Made by a program: the position numbers and the translations under genes. The notes beneath the pieces are model-generated. The model was not told the DNA's origin. It was given only the letters and a program-made list of their open reading frames with translations, and made no database searches. Positions 33,922 to 43,440 of a stretch of 64,000 nucleotides of DNA are shown here, piece after piece. This stretch comes from CAYRTD01 sp964528675 (GTDB taxonomy: Bacteria > Bacteroidota > Bacteroidia > Bacteroidales > GCA-2748055), in NCBI GenBank assembly GCA_964528675.1, contig CAZGTU010000004.1, positions 50,072 to 114,071 on the forward strand, written 5' to 3'. Numbering within the stretch: the first letter of the stretch is position 1; each line of letters starts with the position of its first letter.

Positions 33922-35061
33922 ATGGAAAGAAGTATAGTGCATATGGATCTGGATACATTTTTTGTATCGGTAGAAAGGCTTTTGAACAGTAAACTCAAAG
34001 GGAAACCTGTGGTTATCGGAGGATCGTCGGACAGAGGCGTAGTGGCAAGCTGCAGTTATGAAGCAAGAAAGTATGGTATTCATTCGGCCATGCCTATGAA
34101 AATGGCTTTGAATCTCTGTAATGATGTTATTGTCATCAGGGGCGACATGGAATTATATTCAAAATATTCTCGCATGATTACAGACATTATAGCGGAGAGT
34201 GCTCCTGTTTATGAAAAAGCTTCGGTAGATGAACATTATCTTGACATTACGGGAATGGATCGTTTTTTCGGGAGTCTGACATGGACACATGAGTTAAGGC
34301 AAAAGATCATCAAAGAAACCGGTTTGCCTATATCGGTGGGCTTATCGGTAAATAAGACAATCAGCAAGATTGCAACCGGTGAAGCAAAACCCAACGGGGA
34401 AAAAGAGGTGAGTTATTCTTTAATAAAACCTTTTCTGGCCCCTCTTTCCATACGAAAAATTCCCATGATCGGTCAGCAGACTTTTCAGCTTCTGCGTTCC
34501 ATGGGAATTATCACAATAGGAACACTCAGCCAGATTCCGGTAGAAATGATGGAAAAGCTACTGGGAAAAAACGGGGTGGAAATATGGAGAAGGGCCAATG
34601 GAATTGATCATACTCCTGTTGTCAGTTATTCTGAAAGGAAATCGATAAGCACGGAACAAACTTTTGAGAAAGACACCACCGATGTAGAATATCTCAAACA
34701 AATCCTGACTTCAATGGTAGAAAAGCTTTCTTATCAGCTACGAAAAAAACAGAAACTGACCTCATGTATAACGGTAAAGATCAGATATTCAAATTTTGAC
34801 ACTCACACCCTTCAAAAACGGATACAATATACTTCTTTTGATCATGTAATCATTCCCATAGCCAAAGAACTCTTTGAACGTCTATATAAACGTCGTATGC
34901 TTATCCGTCTTATAGGGGTGCGTTTCAGTCACCTGGTACAGGGTACCCATCAGCTCAACATGTTTGAAGACACTCCCGAGATGGTGAATCTATACCTTGC
35001 CATAGACAGGCTCCGTAATCGTTATGGGCAGTATTCGGTAAGGAGAGCGGTAGGAGAATGA
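33922..35061 (+). CDS. dinB: DNA polymerase IV, Y-family translesion polymerase
   Basis: This error-prone polymerase copies damaged templates. The ATG at 33922 is chosen because GGAGG lies about 5-9 bases upstream; an in-frame GTG at 33910 overlaps that site. The 379 residues contain the catalytic acidic residues D9 (in HMDLD) and D103-E104 (in SVDEHYLD), the helix-hairpin-helix region (about 180-215), the little-finger domain, and a beta-clamp binding motif QLNMF at 344-348. The clamp motif supports a functional translesion enzyme. It is divergent from the XRE-S24 repressor and 62 bases upstream of the dnaE-like gene, so expression is probably damage-inducible. Confidence 0.93.
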   Translation: MERSIVHMDLDTFFVSVERLLNSKLKGKPVVIGGSSDRGVVASCSYEARKYGIHSAMPMKMALNLCNDVIVIRGDMELYSKYSRMITDIIAESAPVYEKASVDEHYLDITGMDRFFGSLTWTHELRQKIIKETGLPISVGLSVNKTISKIATGEAKPNGEKEVSYSLIKPFLAPLSIRKIPMIGQQTFQLLRSMGIITIGTLSQIPVEMMEKLLGKNGVEIWRRANGIDHTPVVSYSERKSISTEQTFEKDTTDVEYLKQILTSMVEKLSYQLRKKQKLTSCITVKIRYSNFDTHTLQKRIQYTSFDHVIIPIAKELFERLYKRRMLIRLIGVRFSHLVQGTHQLNMFEDTPEMVNLYLAIDRLRNRYGQYSVRRAVGE

Positions 35062-35086
35062 GAGTGAGAGTGAGAGTGAGAGTGAG
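35061..35086 (+). repeat. Hexanucleotide repeat AGAGTG between dinB and dnaE
   Basis: About four copies of AGAGTG start at the last base of the dinB stop codon. A length change here would alter only the intergenic spacing, not the reading frames. It could affect coupling or RNA structure between the two polymerase genes. Confidence 0.8.
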
Positions 35087-35123
35087 ATGAAGGTAAACGA
35101 TGAACGGTAAATAGAAACAGTAA

Positions 35124-38060
35124 ATGTACCTGAATACACATACATATTACAGTCTTCGTTACGGTACTCTTTCACCGGAGAGACTGGTACAAGAGGCATG
35201 CAAAAACAATGTGGAGGCCCTGGCGCTTACTGATATTAACAACAGTACCGGGGTAATTGATTTTGTCAGGCTTTGCAATGAGCATGGAATTTATCCAATG
35301 GCCGGGATAGAGTTCCGTGACGGGGACAAATATCTTTATACCGGTCTGACCCGCAATAATCATGGCTTCAGCGAACTGAACGAGTTTCTTTCCTGGCATA
35401 ATGAAAATAAGGAACCTCTCCCCTTACGTGCCCCACGATTTGAAAATGTCTGGATCATTTATTCCTGGAATAACCATCCGGAAAGACTACGCGACAATGA
35501 ATTGATAGGGGTACGTGCTTCCGAACTGAACAAGCTCCTCACCTCTCCTTTCCGGAACCGGCAGGAAAAACTGGTGATCTGGCACCCCGTGAGTTTTGCA
35601 GGAAAAGAAGACTATATCCTGCATCGTCATTTAAGGGCAGTGGATCATAACACCCTGTTATCAAAACTCAAGCCGGAAAATACCGGTACCGACCGCGAGA
35701 TAATGCTTCCGGTCGATCTGTTGCTCTGTGCCTATGAAGATTACCCGGGCATTATCCGGAATACAGAAGCCCTGATCCGGGATTGCAGCATAAATTTCGA
35801 TTACCGGAGCATTAAAAACAAACAGGTTTTTACGACCTCACGCTATGATGACCGCATCTTGCTTGAGAAACTTGCCATGGAAGGCTTACGTTATCGTTAT
35901 GGCAAGAAAAACAAAGAAGCGGAAAGAAGGGTGAAGCATGAACTGGAAATCATCGACAGGCTGGGTTTTTCCTCCTATTTCTTAATAACATGGGATGTGA
36001 TACGTTACTCAATGTCATGTGGTTATTATCATGTGGGCCGGGGAAGCGGGGCAAATTCGGTAGTTGCTTATTGTTTGAAAATTACCAATGTGGATCCCAT
36101 AAAACTGGATCTGTATTTTGAACGTTTTATCAATCCCAAAAGAAGCAGTCCGCCTGATTTCGACATTGATTATTCATGGCAGGAAAGGGATGATGTACTG
36201 GATTATATTTTCAAACGTTACGGGAAGCGGCATACAGCTTTTATCGGTACAATATCCACATTCAAAGGCCGGTCAATTTTCCGGGAACTGGGTAAGGTCT
36301 ATGGTTTACCTCCTTTAGAGATCGACATGCTGGTCAACGATCCATCCAACCCTATGAATAAAGGGGAAATTACCGACAGGATCTATCGCCTGGGGAGCAG
36401 GCTTACCGGTTTCCCGAATATGAGAAGCATTCATGCCGGCGGAGTGCTGATCTCCGAAGAACCCATAACGAATTATGTAGCCCTTGACATGCCACCAAAA
36501 GGCTTTCCCACCACCCAGTGGGATATGTATGTAGCCGAGGAAATTGGTTATGAAAAACTGGATATCCTGAGTCAGCGTGGAATAGGACATATAGGAGATG
36601 CTGCAGATATTATCCTGGATAATCAGAAAATCAGTGTTGATGTACACAGGGTGCAGGATTTCCTGAACGACCCGAAGGTGAAAAAGCAGCTTGAAGAAGG
36701 AGAAACCAATGGCTGTTTCTATATAGAAAGTCCGGCCATGCGCGGTTTATTAAAAAAACTTCGCTGCAATGACTATCTGAGCCTGGTGGCTGCCAGCTCT
36801 ATTATTCGCCCGGGAGTGGCAAAATCGGGCATGATGAAAGAATACATAAAACGTTTTCACAATCCGGACGGATTTGAATATTTACACCCTGTTATGGAGG
36901 AACAACTGAAAGAAACCTATGGAGTAATGGTTTACCAGGAAGATGTAATCAAGGTATGTCATCATTTTGCCGGACTGGATCTTGCCGATGCAGATGTGCT
37001 ACGTCGTGCCATGAGTGGAAAGTACCGGTCCTCAAAAGAATTTGACCGCATAGCAGCCCGGTATAAAACTAATTGCAGGGCACTGGGCTATCCGGATGAA
37101 CTTAGCGATGAAGTATGGAGGCAGATCAGTTCTTTTGCGGGATATTCTTTTTCCAAGGCTCATTCTGCTTCTTATGCCGTGGAAAGCTTCCAGAGTCTTT
37201 ACCTGAAAGCTCATTTCCCTCTTGAATTTATGGTTGCTGTGATCAATAATTTTGGCGGATTCTACCGCAGTTGGGTTTACTTTAATGAAGCAAAACGCTA
37301 CGGGGGAAACATTCTCCTTCCCTGTGTTAATGAAGGTGATTATCTCACTTCCATTAAAGGTCATGATATTTATATAGGCTTTGTACATATTCAAAACCTG
37401 GAAAAGAATGTTATTGGACGGATCATTGAAGGGCGAAAAAAAAACGGAAAATATACGAGCCTGGAAAATTTTCTTTCCCGGGTTCCCTTAGGCAAAGAGC
37501 AAATGGTGATCCTGATACGGATAAATGCTTTGAGATTTACGGGAAAAACCAAAAAGGAACTTTTGTGGGAAGCCCATATGTACACCGGGAAAACCCGGAA
37601 AGAAACCACAGCACTTGAACTATTCGGAATAAAAAAACGTGAATTCCGGTTGCCGGTGCTTGTCGAAAGTGAGATTGAAGATGCATACGATGAGATTGAA
37701 CTTCTAGGTTTTCCGGTTACACTCAGTTATTTTGATCTTCTCCAGACCAAATTCCGGGGAGAAATCATGGCACGTGATCTTGTTAATAATATTGGCACTG
37801 AAGTGAAAATGGTGGGAAATCTCGCTGCTCTTAAAAATGTTTATACGGTGAACAGGGATTATATGCATTTTGGTGCTTTTCTTGACTCTGAGGGTGAATT
37901 CTTTGATACTGTTAATTTCCCAAATTCACTCAAAAAATATCCTTTTCGTGGTTACGGGGTATATCTGATCCTCGGAAAGGTAGTAGAAGAGTTCGGTTTT
38001 CCGAGTCTTGAAGTAATAAAAATGGCAAAACTCCCGTTTCAGCCCGATCCACGTTATTGA
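35124..38060 (+). CDS. dnaE: DNA polymerase III alpha-type polymerase (DnaE2/ImuC-like role)
   Basis: This 978-residue C-family polymerase probably extends from lesions with the neighbouring Pol IV. The palm motifs are intact: GRGSGANSVVAY (305-316), PDFDID (344-349, with the catalytic Asp pair) and EKLDILS (third Asp at 470). HSASYAVESFQSLYLKAH (680-697) is the conserved fingers element. A C-terminal OB region follows (about 893-970). The N-terminal PHP domain has lost ligands: NTH replaces HxH at 4-6, and LTDINN replaces LTDHGN at 35-40, so PHP proofreading is unlikely. It is shorter than housekeeping DnaE, which typically exceeds 1,100 residues. No ImuA homologue is present, so the cassette differs from the standard imuA-imuB-dnaE2 set. 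Confidence 0.88.
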   Translation: MYLNTHTYYSLRYGTLSPERLVQEACKNNVEALALTDINNSTGVIDFVRLCNEHGIYPMAGIEFRDGDKYLYTGLTRNNHGFSELNEFLSWHNENKEPLPLRAPRFENVWIIYSWNNHPERLRDNELIGVRASELNKLLTSPFRNRQEKLVIWHPVSFAGKEDYILHRHLRAVDHNTLLSKLKPENTGTDREIMLPVDLLLCAYEDYPGIIRNTEALIRDCSINFDYRSIKNKQVFTTSRYDDRILLEKLAMEGLRYRYGKKNKEAERRVKHELEIIDRLGFSSYFLITWDVIRYSMSCGYYHVGRGSGANSVVAYCLKITNVDPIKLDLYFERFINPKRSSPPDFDIDYSWQERDDVLDYIFKRYGKRHTAFIGTISTFKGRSIFRELGKVYGLPPLEIDMLVNDPSNPMNKGEITDRIYRLGSRLTGFPNMRSIHAGGVLISEEPITNYVALDMPPKGFPTTQWDMYVAEEIGYEKLDILSQRGIGHIGDAADIILDNQKISVDVHRVQDFLNDPKVKKQLEEGETNGCFYIESPAMRGLLKKLRCNDYLSLVAASSIIRPGVAKSGMMKEYIKRFHNPDGFEYLHPVMEEQLKETYGVMVYQEDVIKVCHHFAGLDLADADVLRRAMSGKYRSSKEFDRIAARYKTNCRALGYPDELSDEVWRQISSFAGYSFSKAHSASYAVESFQSLYLKAHFPLEFMVAVINNFGGFYRSWVYFNEAKRYGGNILLPCVNEGDYLTSIKGHDIYIGFVHIQNLEKNVIGRIIEGRKKNGKYTSLENFLSRVPLGKEQMVILIRINALRFTGKTKKELLWEAHMYTGKTRKETTALELFGIKKREFRLPVLVESEIEDAYDEIELLGFPVTLSYFDLLQTKFRGEIMARDLVNNIGTEVKMVGNLAALKNVYTVNRDYMHFGAFLDSEGEFFDTVNFPNSLKKYPFRGYGVYLILGKVVEEFGFPSLEVIKMAKLPFQPDPRY

Positions 38061-38174
38061 AAATGAACATTTTTTTTTCTTCATAGTTTAGAGGATAGAT
38101 GGAGTATTGAAATATTATTTATAAACACAAACTCCTTTCCAGATTATGCATGAAAAATTCTTATCTTTCGAATC

Positions 38175-38543
38175 ATGAAATCACAAGCCGCTTATATAAT
38201 TGTATTAATTATCAGCATTTTCCTTGTCATTTTTGCCATTGAAAATGCCGAACCGGTAGATGTACAATTCTTCAACTACCAGTTTGCCATTTCTCTGTCG
38301 CTTTTAATTGTGCTCTCCATTGCCATTGGGACCATCCTGAGCTTCATTTTTTCTTTTTCCGGCTTTCTAAGGATGAAAAACAAGATCAAAAAAAAGAATG
38401 GAGAAATAAAAAAACTCAAGCAGGAGTTGGATAAAAAAGAAACAGAGATGGAGATAGAAACAGATACAGAAGAATCCGGGGATGAAGAAAAGGAAACACA
38501 CAACAATCCCGATGAGGCCGATTCTTCATCGAAAAATCAATAA
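38175..38543 (+). CDS. LapA/DUF1049 family membrane protein
   Basis: This 122-residue protein has two transmembrane segments (about residues 6-24 and 41-61) joined by the family motif IENAEPVDVQFFNYQFAISLSLLI. A basic coiled coil (about 68-90) and an acidic Glu/Asp-rich tail follow. LapA domains are linked to lipopolysaccharide assembly in proteobacteria; the role in Bacteroidota is unproven. It precedes the Mla-type transporter operon by about 90 bases on the same strand, so a connection to envelope lipid homeostasis is plausible but inferred. Confidence 0.75.
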   Translation: MKSQAAYIIVLIISIFLVIFAIENAEPVDVQFFNYQFAISLSLLIVLSIAIGTILSFIFSFSGFLRMKNKIKKKNGEIKKLKQELDKKETEMEIETDTEESGDEEKETHNNPDEADSSSKNQ

Positions 38544-38632
38544 ACCCTTAAGCGAGTACGTTTTTTTACTAATAATGAGCGTTATGCTGTAATATATCGG
38601 AAAATTAATAACTGACACTAATACTATCTATT

Positions 38633-39379
38633 GTGGATAAGTTTTTCGAAGAGATAGCTAAATTTACCCTGTTCACATTTCGAACGATAAGATTCAGTTT
38701 TAAAAGACCGTTCGAATTTGGTGAATTTGTAAGGCAATGCTACATTGCCGGAGTAAAAACTCTGGGATTGATCAGTATCACAGCACTTATCATGGGTCTT
38801 GTGCTTACACTTCAAACCCGCCCTGTGCTTGCCAATCTTGGAGCAGAATCCATTCTTCCGGGAATGGTCTTCGTCTCAGTACTTCGTGAAATAGGTCCGG
38901 TAATCTTTTCTTTGATCTTTGCAGGAAAAGTTGGTTCCGGAATTGGAGCCGAGTTAAGCTCTATGAGGGTTACGGAGCAAATTGATGCCATGGAAGTAAG
39001 CGGCACATACCCGATGAAATACCTTGTTAGTACACGGGTGCTGGCTACCACTTTTATCCTGCCGGTTTTGATTGTATATGGTGATTTTGTTGCTTTAATG
39101 GGAACCTACTTTGGGATATCCATGAACAGCAGTATTTCACTTCAGCTATTTTTCCGGGATGCCTTCAGCGTTGTCGATTTTATGGATATTATTCCCTCAC
39201 TTGTCAAAACCTACTTTTTCGGCTTTGCAATAGGAATATTAAGTTGTTACCGTGGATATTATACCAATAAAGGTGCAGAAGGTGTTGGCGCTGCTACAAA
39301 TTCGGCAGTAGTACTTTCTTCAATTTCAATTTTTATACTTGATCTTCTGGCTGTACAAATAGTTGAAATAATTACCTGA
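38633..39379 (+). CDS. mlaE: MlaE/YrbE-type ABC permease of a phospholipid transporter
   Basis: This is a 248-residue inner-membrane permease starting at GTG. The conserved MlaE segments are present: QCYIAGVKTLGLISI, LREIGPVIFSLIFAGKVGSGIGAELSSM and MRVTEQIDAMEVSG, the last containing the family's conserved Glu-rich coupling loop. It moves phospholipid between the membranes together with the next two genes: the ATPase (2-base gap) and the MCE protein. The three form an MlaEFD-like unit; MlaB and MlaC equivalents are not seen, as is common in Bacteroidota. Confidence 0.92.
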   Translation: MDKFFEEIAKFTLFTFRTIRFSFKRPFEFGEFVRQCYIAGVKTLGLISITALIMGLVLTLQTRPVLANLGAESILPGMVFVSVLREIGPVIFSLIFAGKVGSGIGAELSSMRVTEQIDAMEVSGTYPMKYLVSTRVLATTFILPVLIVYGDFVALMGTYFGISMNSSISLQLFFRDAFSVVDFMDIIPSLVKTYFFGFAIGILSCYRGYYTNKGAEGVGAATNSAVVLSSISIFILDLLAVQIVEIIT

Positions 39380-39381
39380 AT

Positions 39382-40110
39382 ATGAAGGAAAAAGTTATTG
39401 AGATATCGGATTTATCTGTTCAGTTTGATGGTAATGTAATCTTTGATAATTTCGCTATGGAGCTCTACCGGGGTGAAACTCTTGTAATACTTGGCCGCTC
39501 CGGAGCCGGAAAATCTGTTTTACTTAAATGCATTACAAATCTGCTTTCCCCGGATTCCGGAAAAGTAACTGTTCTTAACGAGGAAGTTTTGAAGTTAAAA
39601 GAAGATCAACTTAATAAACTCAGAAGTCATATGGGTTTCCTTTTTCAAAGCGGGGCCCTTTATGATTCAATGACTCTTTATGAGAATTTACTTTTTCCTC
39701 TTAAAAGAAATAAATTCATAAATAAATCCAATATTGAGGAAGTTACTGAAAGAGCCCTTAAAAGTGTAGGATTATCTGAAGCCCGGGATAAAATGCCATC
39801 CGAACTGTCGGGAGGAATGAGGAAAAGGGCAGGATTGGCAAGAACGCTGGTTATGGAGCCTGAAATCATCCTTTACGATGAACCAACTACCGGACTTGAT
39901 CCTTTCACATCAAAAGAGATCAGCGATCTGATTGTTTCAGTTCAGGAAAGTCATAACAATTCAAGTATCGTAGTGACTCATGACATGAAATGTGCTGAAA
40001 TTGTTTCTGACCGGATTTTGGTAATTGACGAAGGCAAAAATATTGCCGAAGGTACATTTAATGAGCTGAAGAATAACAAAGACGAAAGAGTAGCTCATTT
40101 CTTTCAATAA
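39382..40110 (+). CDS. mlaF: MlaF-type ABC transporter ATPase
   Basis: This 242-residue ATPase powers the MlaE permease. Walker A GRSGAGKS is near residue 38, the Q-loop near FLFQSGALYDSMT, the signature LSGGMRKRAGLA near 143, Walker B EIILYDEPTTGLDP near 162, and the H-loop VVTHD near 195. The ALYDSMTLYENL sequence after the Q-loop and the MRKR in the signature are typical of the MlaF branch. It is two bases after mlaE and 19 bases before the MCE gene, so the three are one operon. Confidence 0.93.
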   Translation: MKEKVIEISDLSVQFDGNVIFDNFAMELYRGETLVILGRSGAGKSVLLKCITNLLSPDSGKVTVLNEEVLKLKEDQLNKLRSHMGFLFQSGALYDSMTLYENLLFPLKRNKFINKSNIEEVTERALKSVGLSEARDKMPSELSGGMRKRAGLARTLVMEPEIILYDEPTTGLDPFTSKEISDLIVSVQESHNNSSIVVTHDMKCAEIVSDRILVIDEGKNIAEGTFNELKNNKDERVAHFFQ

Positions 40111-40129
40111 TAATTTAAATTAACAAATT

Positions 40130-41209
40130 GTGGCAACAAAAAGTAAGTATTACATTAGAGTTGGGATCCTGGTAACAGTTTCTATTGCTATTTTTATTAT
40201 TGCAATAATAGTGGTAGGCCGTGAACAAAATCTCTTTAGAGATACCATGCGTATCACTACGATTTTTCGGGATGTAAAGGGACTTAAAGTCGGAAATGAT
40301 GTACGTTTTACAGGAATTGAGGTTGGTTCTGTTGTCAATCTTGTTATTATTTCCGATACCACTGTAGAAGTGCAAATGTCTATAGATCAGGATGTTTCTC
40401 ATTTTATAAAGAAAAATTCTGTAGCTTCCATTGGAAATGAAGGCCTTATGGGAAATAAGATCGTTATCATTCTCCCCGGGACTCCCGATTCTCCCCCTGT
40501 TGAACCTGACGACCAGATAAGGTCAATTGAGCCCATTGAAATTGATGATATTATGAAAGAGATCAAAGTTTCTTCTGAAAGGATCAGTGTGGTTTCAGAA
40601 AACCTGATTGGTATCACAGATAAAATTAACCGTGGTGATGGAATATTTGGAAAAATATTCACCGATACTACGTTTACCAAAAACCTTGATAAAACCAGCC
40701 AGAATATCACAAGGATTACCGCCAATCTTATAGATGTTACACAGAAAATAAACCAGGGTTCCGGTATAATGGGTAAATTATTTACCGACACAGCCTTTTC
40801 TGCACAACTGGACTCAACAAATGTCGGATTAAATGAAATTGTAGATAATATTGTAAATATAACCAATACAATAGATCGTGGAGAAGGAATGTTCGGGCGT
40901 TTTTTTACCGATACGGCACTCTCACATAACTTATATCTTGCTACCCTTAATTTGCAGGAATCAACTTCCAATTTATATACTTTAACTGAAAAAATGAATC
41001 AGGAAGGAAATGCTATTGCAACTCTTGTAGCGGACACCACCTTTGCTGATTCCGTAGATATTTTCATGAAAAGGTTAAATGACGCAGTTATTGAAGTTAC
41101 GGGTGCTGCTGAATCTATTCAGAGAAGCGGAATTATTCGTTTGTTCTCAAAGGATAAAGAAAAAGATAAGGATAAAAAAGAAAAAGAAGCACGCAAGGAA
41201 GAAGAATAA
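40130..41209 (+). CDS. mlaD: MlaD/MCE-domain phospholipid-binding protein
   Basis: This 359-residue protein starts at GTG and has one N-terminal membrane anchor (residues 8-27). A single MCE domain follows (about 37-115, TIFRDVKGLKVGNDVRFTGIEVGSVVNLVI), then a long helical region with three or four related repeats. Each repeat contains an I-N-x-G-x-G-x-x-G-K-x-F-T-D-T core, for example INRGDGIFGKIFTDT. The C-terminus is a Lys/Glu-rich tail. MCE proteins form hexameric rings that carry lipid across the periplasm; the repeats may build an extended tunnel or needle. It completes the operon with mlaE and mlaF. Confidence 0.9.
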   Translation: MATKSKYYIRVGILVTVSIAIFIIAIIVVGREQNLFRDTMRITTIFRDVKGLKVGNDVRFTGIEVGSVVNLVIISDTTVEVQMSIDQDVSHFIKKNSVASIGNEGLMGNKIVIILPGTPDSPPVEPDDQIRSIEPIEIDDIMKEIKVSSERISVVSENLIGITDKINRGDGIFGKIFTDTTFTKNLDKTSQNITRITANLIDVTQKINQGSGIMGKLFTDTAFSAQLDSTNVGLNEIVDNIVNITNTIDRGEGMFGRFFTDTALSHNLYLATLNLQESTSNLYTLTEKMNQEGNAIATLVADTTFADSVDIFMKRLNDAVIEVTGAAESIQRSGIIRLFSKDKEKDKDKKEKEARKEEE

Positions 41210-41222
41210 ACAGATAATATAA

Positions 41223-43376
41223 TTATTTTAATTTTACTACTTTATAAATTTTTGATTCATTATCAAAGCGTAATTGGATGAAGTAGAGATCCGGTCCAAG
41301 GTGATTCAGGCTTATAGATACCTGGTATTGACAGAATATTTTACTTCCTACCCTCACTCCTTTTGAATCATATATATAAATATCAAAAATATCATCCTTT
41401 TCTACTGCAATATTCACAATATCTGAAGTTAAGGTAGGCCATATATTCACCCCTTTCGGAAAATCGGGAATTTCCGGATCCACAAATACGTAAACCGGGT
41501 TGCTAATATCTGTGCCACAGGTTCCGGTTACCTCGACCTTGTAATTTCCAGTGGCATTTGCATTGATACTCTCCAGCAACAATTCATTATTGTAATCATC
41601 GGGTATAGGCACATCATCTTTAAACCAGGTATAATCAAGCTCATGGCCATTCGCTACGACATTGAGGTTAAGGTCACTACCGTTCATTAATGTCAGATCA
41701 TTCGTCATTGATTGAGAAACAATCTCAGTTGAAGGGAATATACCTACATCAATTGGTTCCGAAACAACTGTACCACATTCACCGATAATTTCGCTGTAGT
41801 AAATGGCAGATGTACTCTCATTAGCTTCGGCCATAAGAAAGAAAGATTCTTTACCTGATTTGATCAGATCTCCGTCTTTAAACCAGTTGTATATCAGGTC
41901 AGTGCCTTCAGCGAGAATATTCAAATTAAGAGGGGAATCAATACAAATGGAGGTGTCCTGAGATTGAGAAACGACCTGTGTTACAGGGGAGGTTAAGACT
42001 CTCTGCCCGGCCCAGTTTGTAAAGCCCTCAGAGGTAAGCGCACGTGCACTGATATATGCCTCTCCGGTAAAATCGCTATTCCAGTCAACATCAGCCACAC
42101 TTCCATTACTTGTTAGTATTCCAGCTTTTGAAGGTTCGATTTTCCATTCATAAGAAATCGCATTTTGCAGAGTGTCGGAAACATATTGTCGGGTTGACGG
42201 CTCCAAAACGGTATTCTCACAACGAAAATCATCTCCCACAGGCCGCACGGTCCTGAATTCATCCTGCCCAATACCGGTATTTTTCCTTAGCCAACCAAGA
42301 AAGTTTGATAATCGTACATATCCTCCAATGGAATTACAATCTGAACTTCCCCAACTGGTAATACCAGCTAACTTATATTCATTGCCCGATTGGACAATCA
42401 ATGGCCCACCGCTGTCACCGCTGCATGCATCGCCACTGCCATTTATATAACCCGCCATCAAAACATTTTCCGGCAAGGGGCCCCAGACAACCTGAGCCAA
42501 TTCATCAGTAACTATAGGTAATTTAAGCCTTTGTAAATTATCAGGGAACCTTAAAGGATCCAAGCTGGTAAGTCCCCAGCCTGTTATTATTGCCTCTGCA
42601 CCCGGATCAGAAATTCCCTGTTCAACTTCTTCTTCCGTTATTAAATTTATAGGACGGACAAACTCATGCTCAATAACCTCCTTTGTTCTGAGCAATGCAA
42701 GGTCATTTCCAAAGTCATCCGGATTATAATCTTCATGGATCACGGCGTAAGAAATATCATATTGAACACCATCCGGGTCCTCACGAAAAGGTCGATTTGT
42801 GCCGGCAAGGAAACTGATATCTTCATCCGGTATCCGGTTATTATCTTCATCGTAAAGACAATGAGCAGCCGTTATTACCCATTTATCGGCAATTATGGTG
42901 CCGCCACAAAGATAATCTCCCGTACTTATGAATACCTGCCAGGGATAATCTCTTATGGACACTGAAGTGCCTCCTACAATTCTCAACCTGGGCTTGTCTA
43001 TCCCTGTATAAAAAGGCCAACTGTAATCCCCCGGTTCAATTCCTGAATGAATAAACATAACCGGCACATTATTTATATAAAGGCTAATAAGCGGAGCGTC
43101 TTCATCTCTTGCGGAATCCATTCGATAATTATCCAGTTGAAGATAAAACTTCTGATCATATTTAAGGTGAAAAAATAAGGTATCCGAATATTGGGCTACA
43201 GTATTATCAATAAGCGGATTAAAATATGAATCAGTAATGCTTATTTCTGCATGTTCATTGGGAAAATGTTTTACCAGCATGAGTTCAGCTTTCTGAGCTT
43301 CAAGAATATTGGGCGAGATAATCAGAGTCAAAAAGATCAAGAATCTGTAATTGAAATATTTTATTTTAGCGTTCAA
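41223..43376 (-). CDS. Trypsin-like S1 protease with Ig-like domains and T9SS sorting tail
   Basis: This 717-residue secreted protease has a signal peptide (ending LEAQ). An S1 domain follows from the activation-like motif IVGG (residues 133-136). The triad is H172 (TAAHC), D225 (NDLALL) and S322 (GDSGGP). D316, six residues before the Ser, predicts cleavage after Arg or Lys, as in trypsin. Two Ig/PKD-like domains (about 390-640, with repeated LDYTWFKD and LIYNWFKD strands) come next. A final 75-residue module (WPTLTSDIVNIAV to YKVVKLK) is a type A sorting domain for the type IX secretion system, so the protein should be released or surface-attached. It is convergent with the MCE gene. Confidence 0.9.
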   Translation of the reverse strand: MNAKIKYFNYRFLIFLTLIISPNILEAQKAELMLVKHFPNEHAEISITDSYFNPLIDNTVAQYSDTLFFHLKYDQKFYLQLDNYRMDSARDEDAPLISLYINNVPVMFIHSGIEPGDYSWPFYTGIDKPRLRIVGGTSVSIRDYPWQVFISTGDYLCGGTIIADKWVITAAHCLYDEDNNRIPDEDISFLAGTNRPFREDPDGVQYDISYAVIHEDYNPDDFGNDLALLRTKEVIEHEFVRPINLITEEEVEQGISDPGAEAIITGWGLTSLDPLRFPDNLQRLKLPIVTDELAQVVWGPLPENVLMAGYINGSGDACSGDSGGPLIVQSGNEYKLAGITSWGSSDCNSIGGYVRLSNFLGWLRKNTGIGQDEFRTVRPVGDDFRCENTVLEPSTRQYVSDTLQNAISYEWKIEPSKAGILTSNGSVADVDWNSDFTGEAYISARALTSEGFTNWAGQRVLTSPVTQVVSQSQDTSICIDSPLNLNILAEGTDLIYNWFKDGDLIKSGKESFFLMAEANESTSAIYYSEIIGECGTVVSEPIDVGIFPSTEIVSQSMTNDLTLMNGSDLNLNVVANGHELDYTWFKDDVPIPDDYNNELLLESINANATGNYKVEVTGTCGTDISNPVYVFVDPEIPDFPKGVNIWPTLTSDIVNIAVEKDDIFDIYIYDSKGVRVGSKIFCQYQVSISLNHLGPDLYFIQLRFDNESKIYKVVKLK

Positions 43377-43440
43377 TTTCTGTTTGTTTTTACATCATAA
43401 AACTTTTACAAAGTCCATAAAGCTAATTAAATTTGGCTCC

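Noticed and set aside
43351..43440. Upstream start for the glycosyltransferase
   Set aside because: The 30-codon extension overlaps the divergent protease start and precedes the conserved ISVILPFYN motif without any family similarity.
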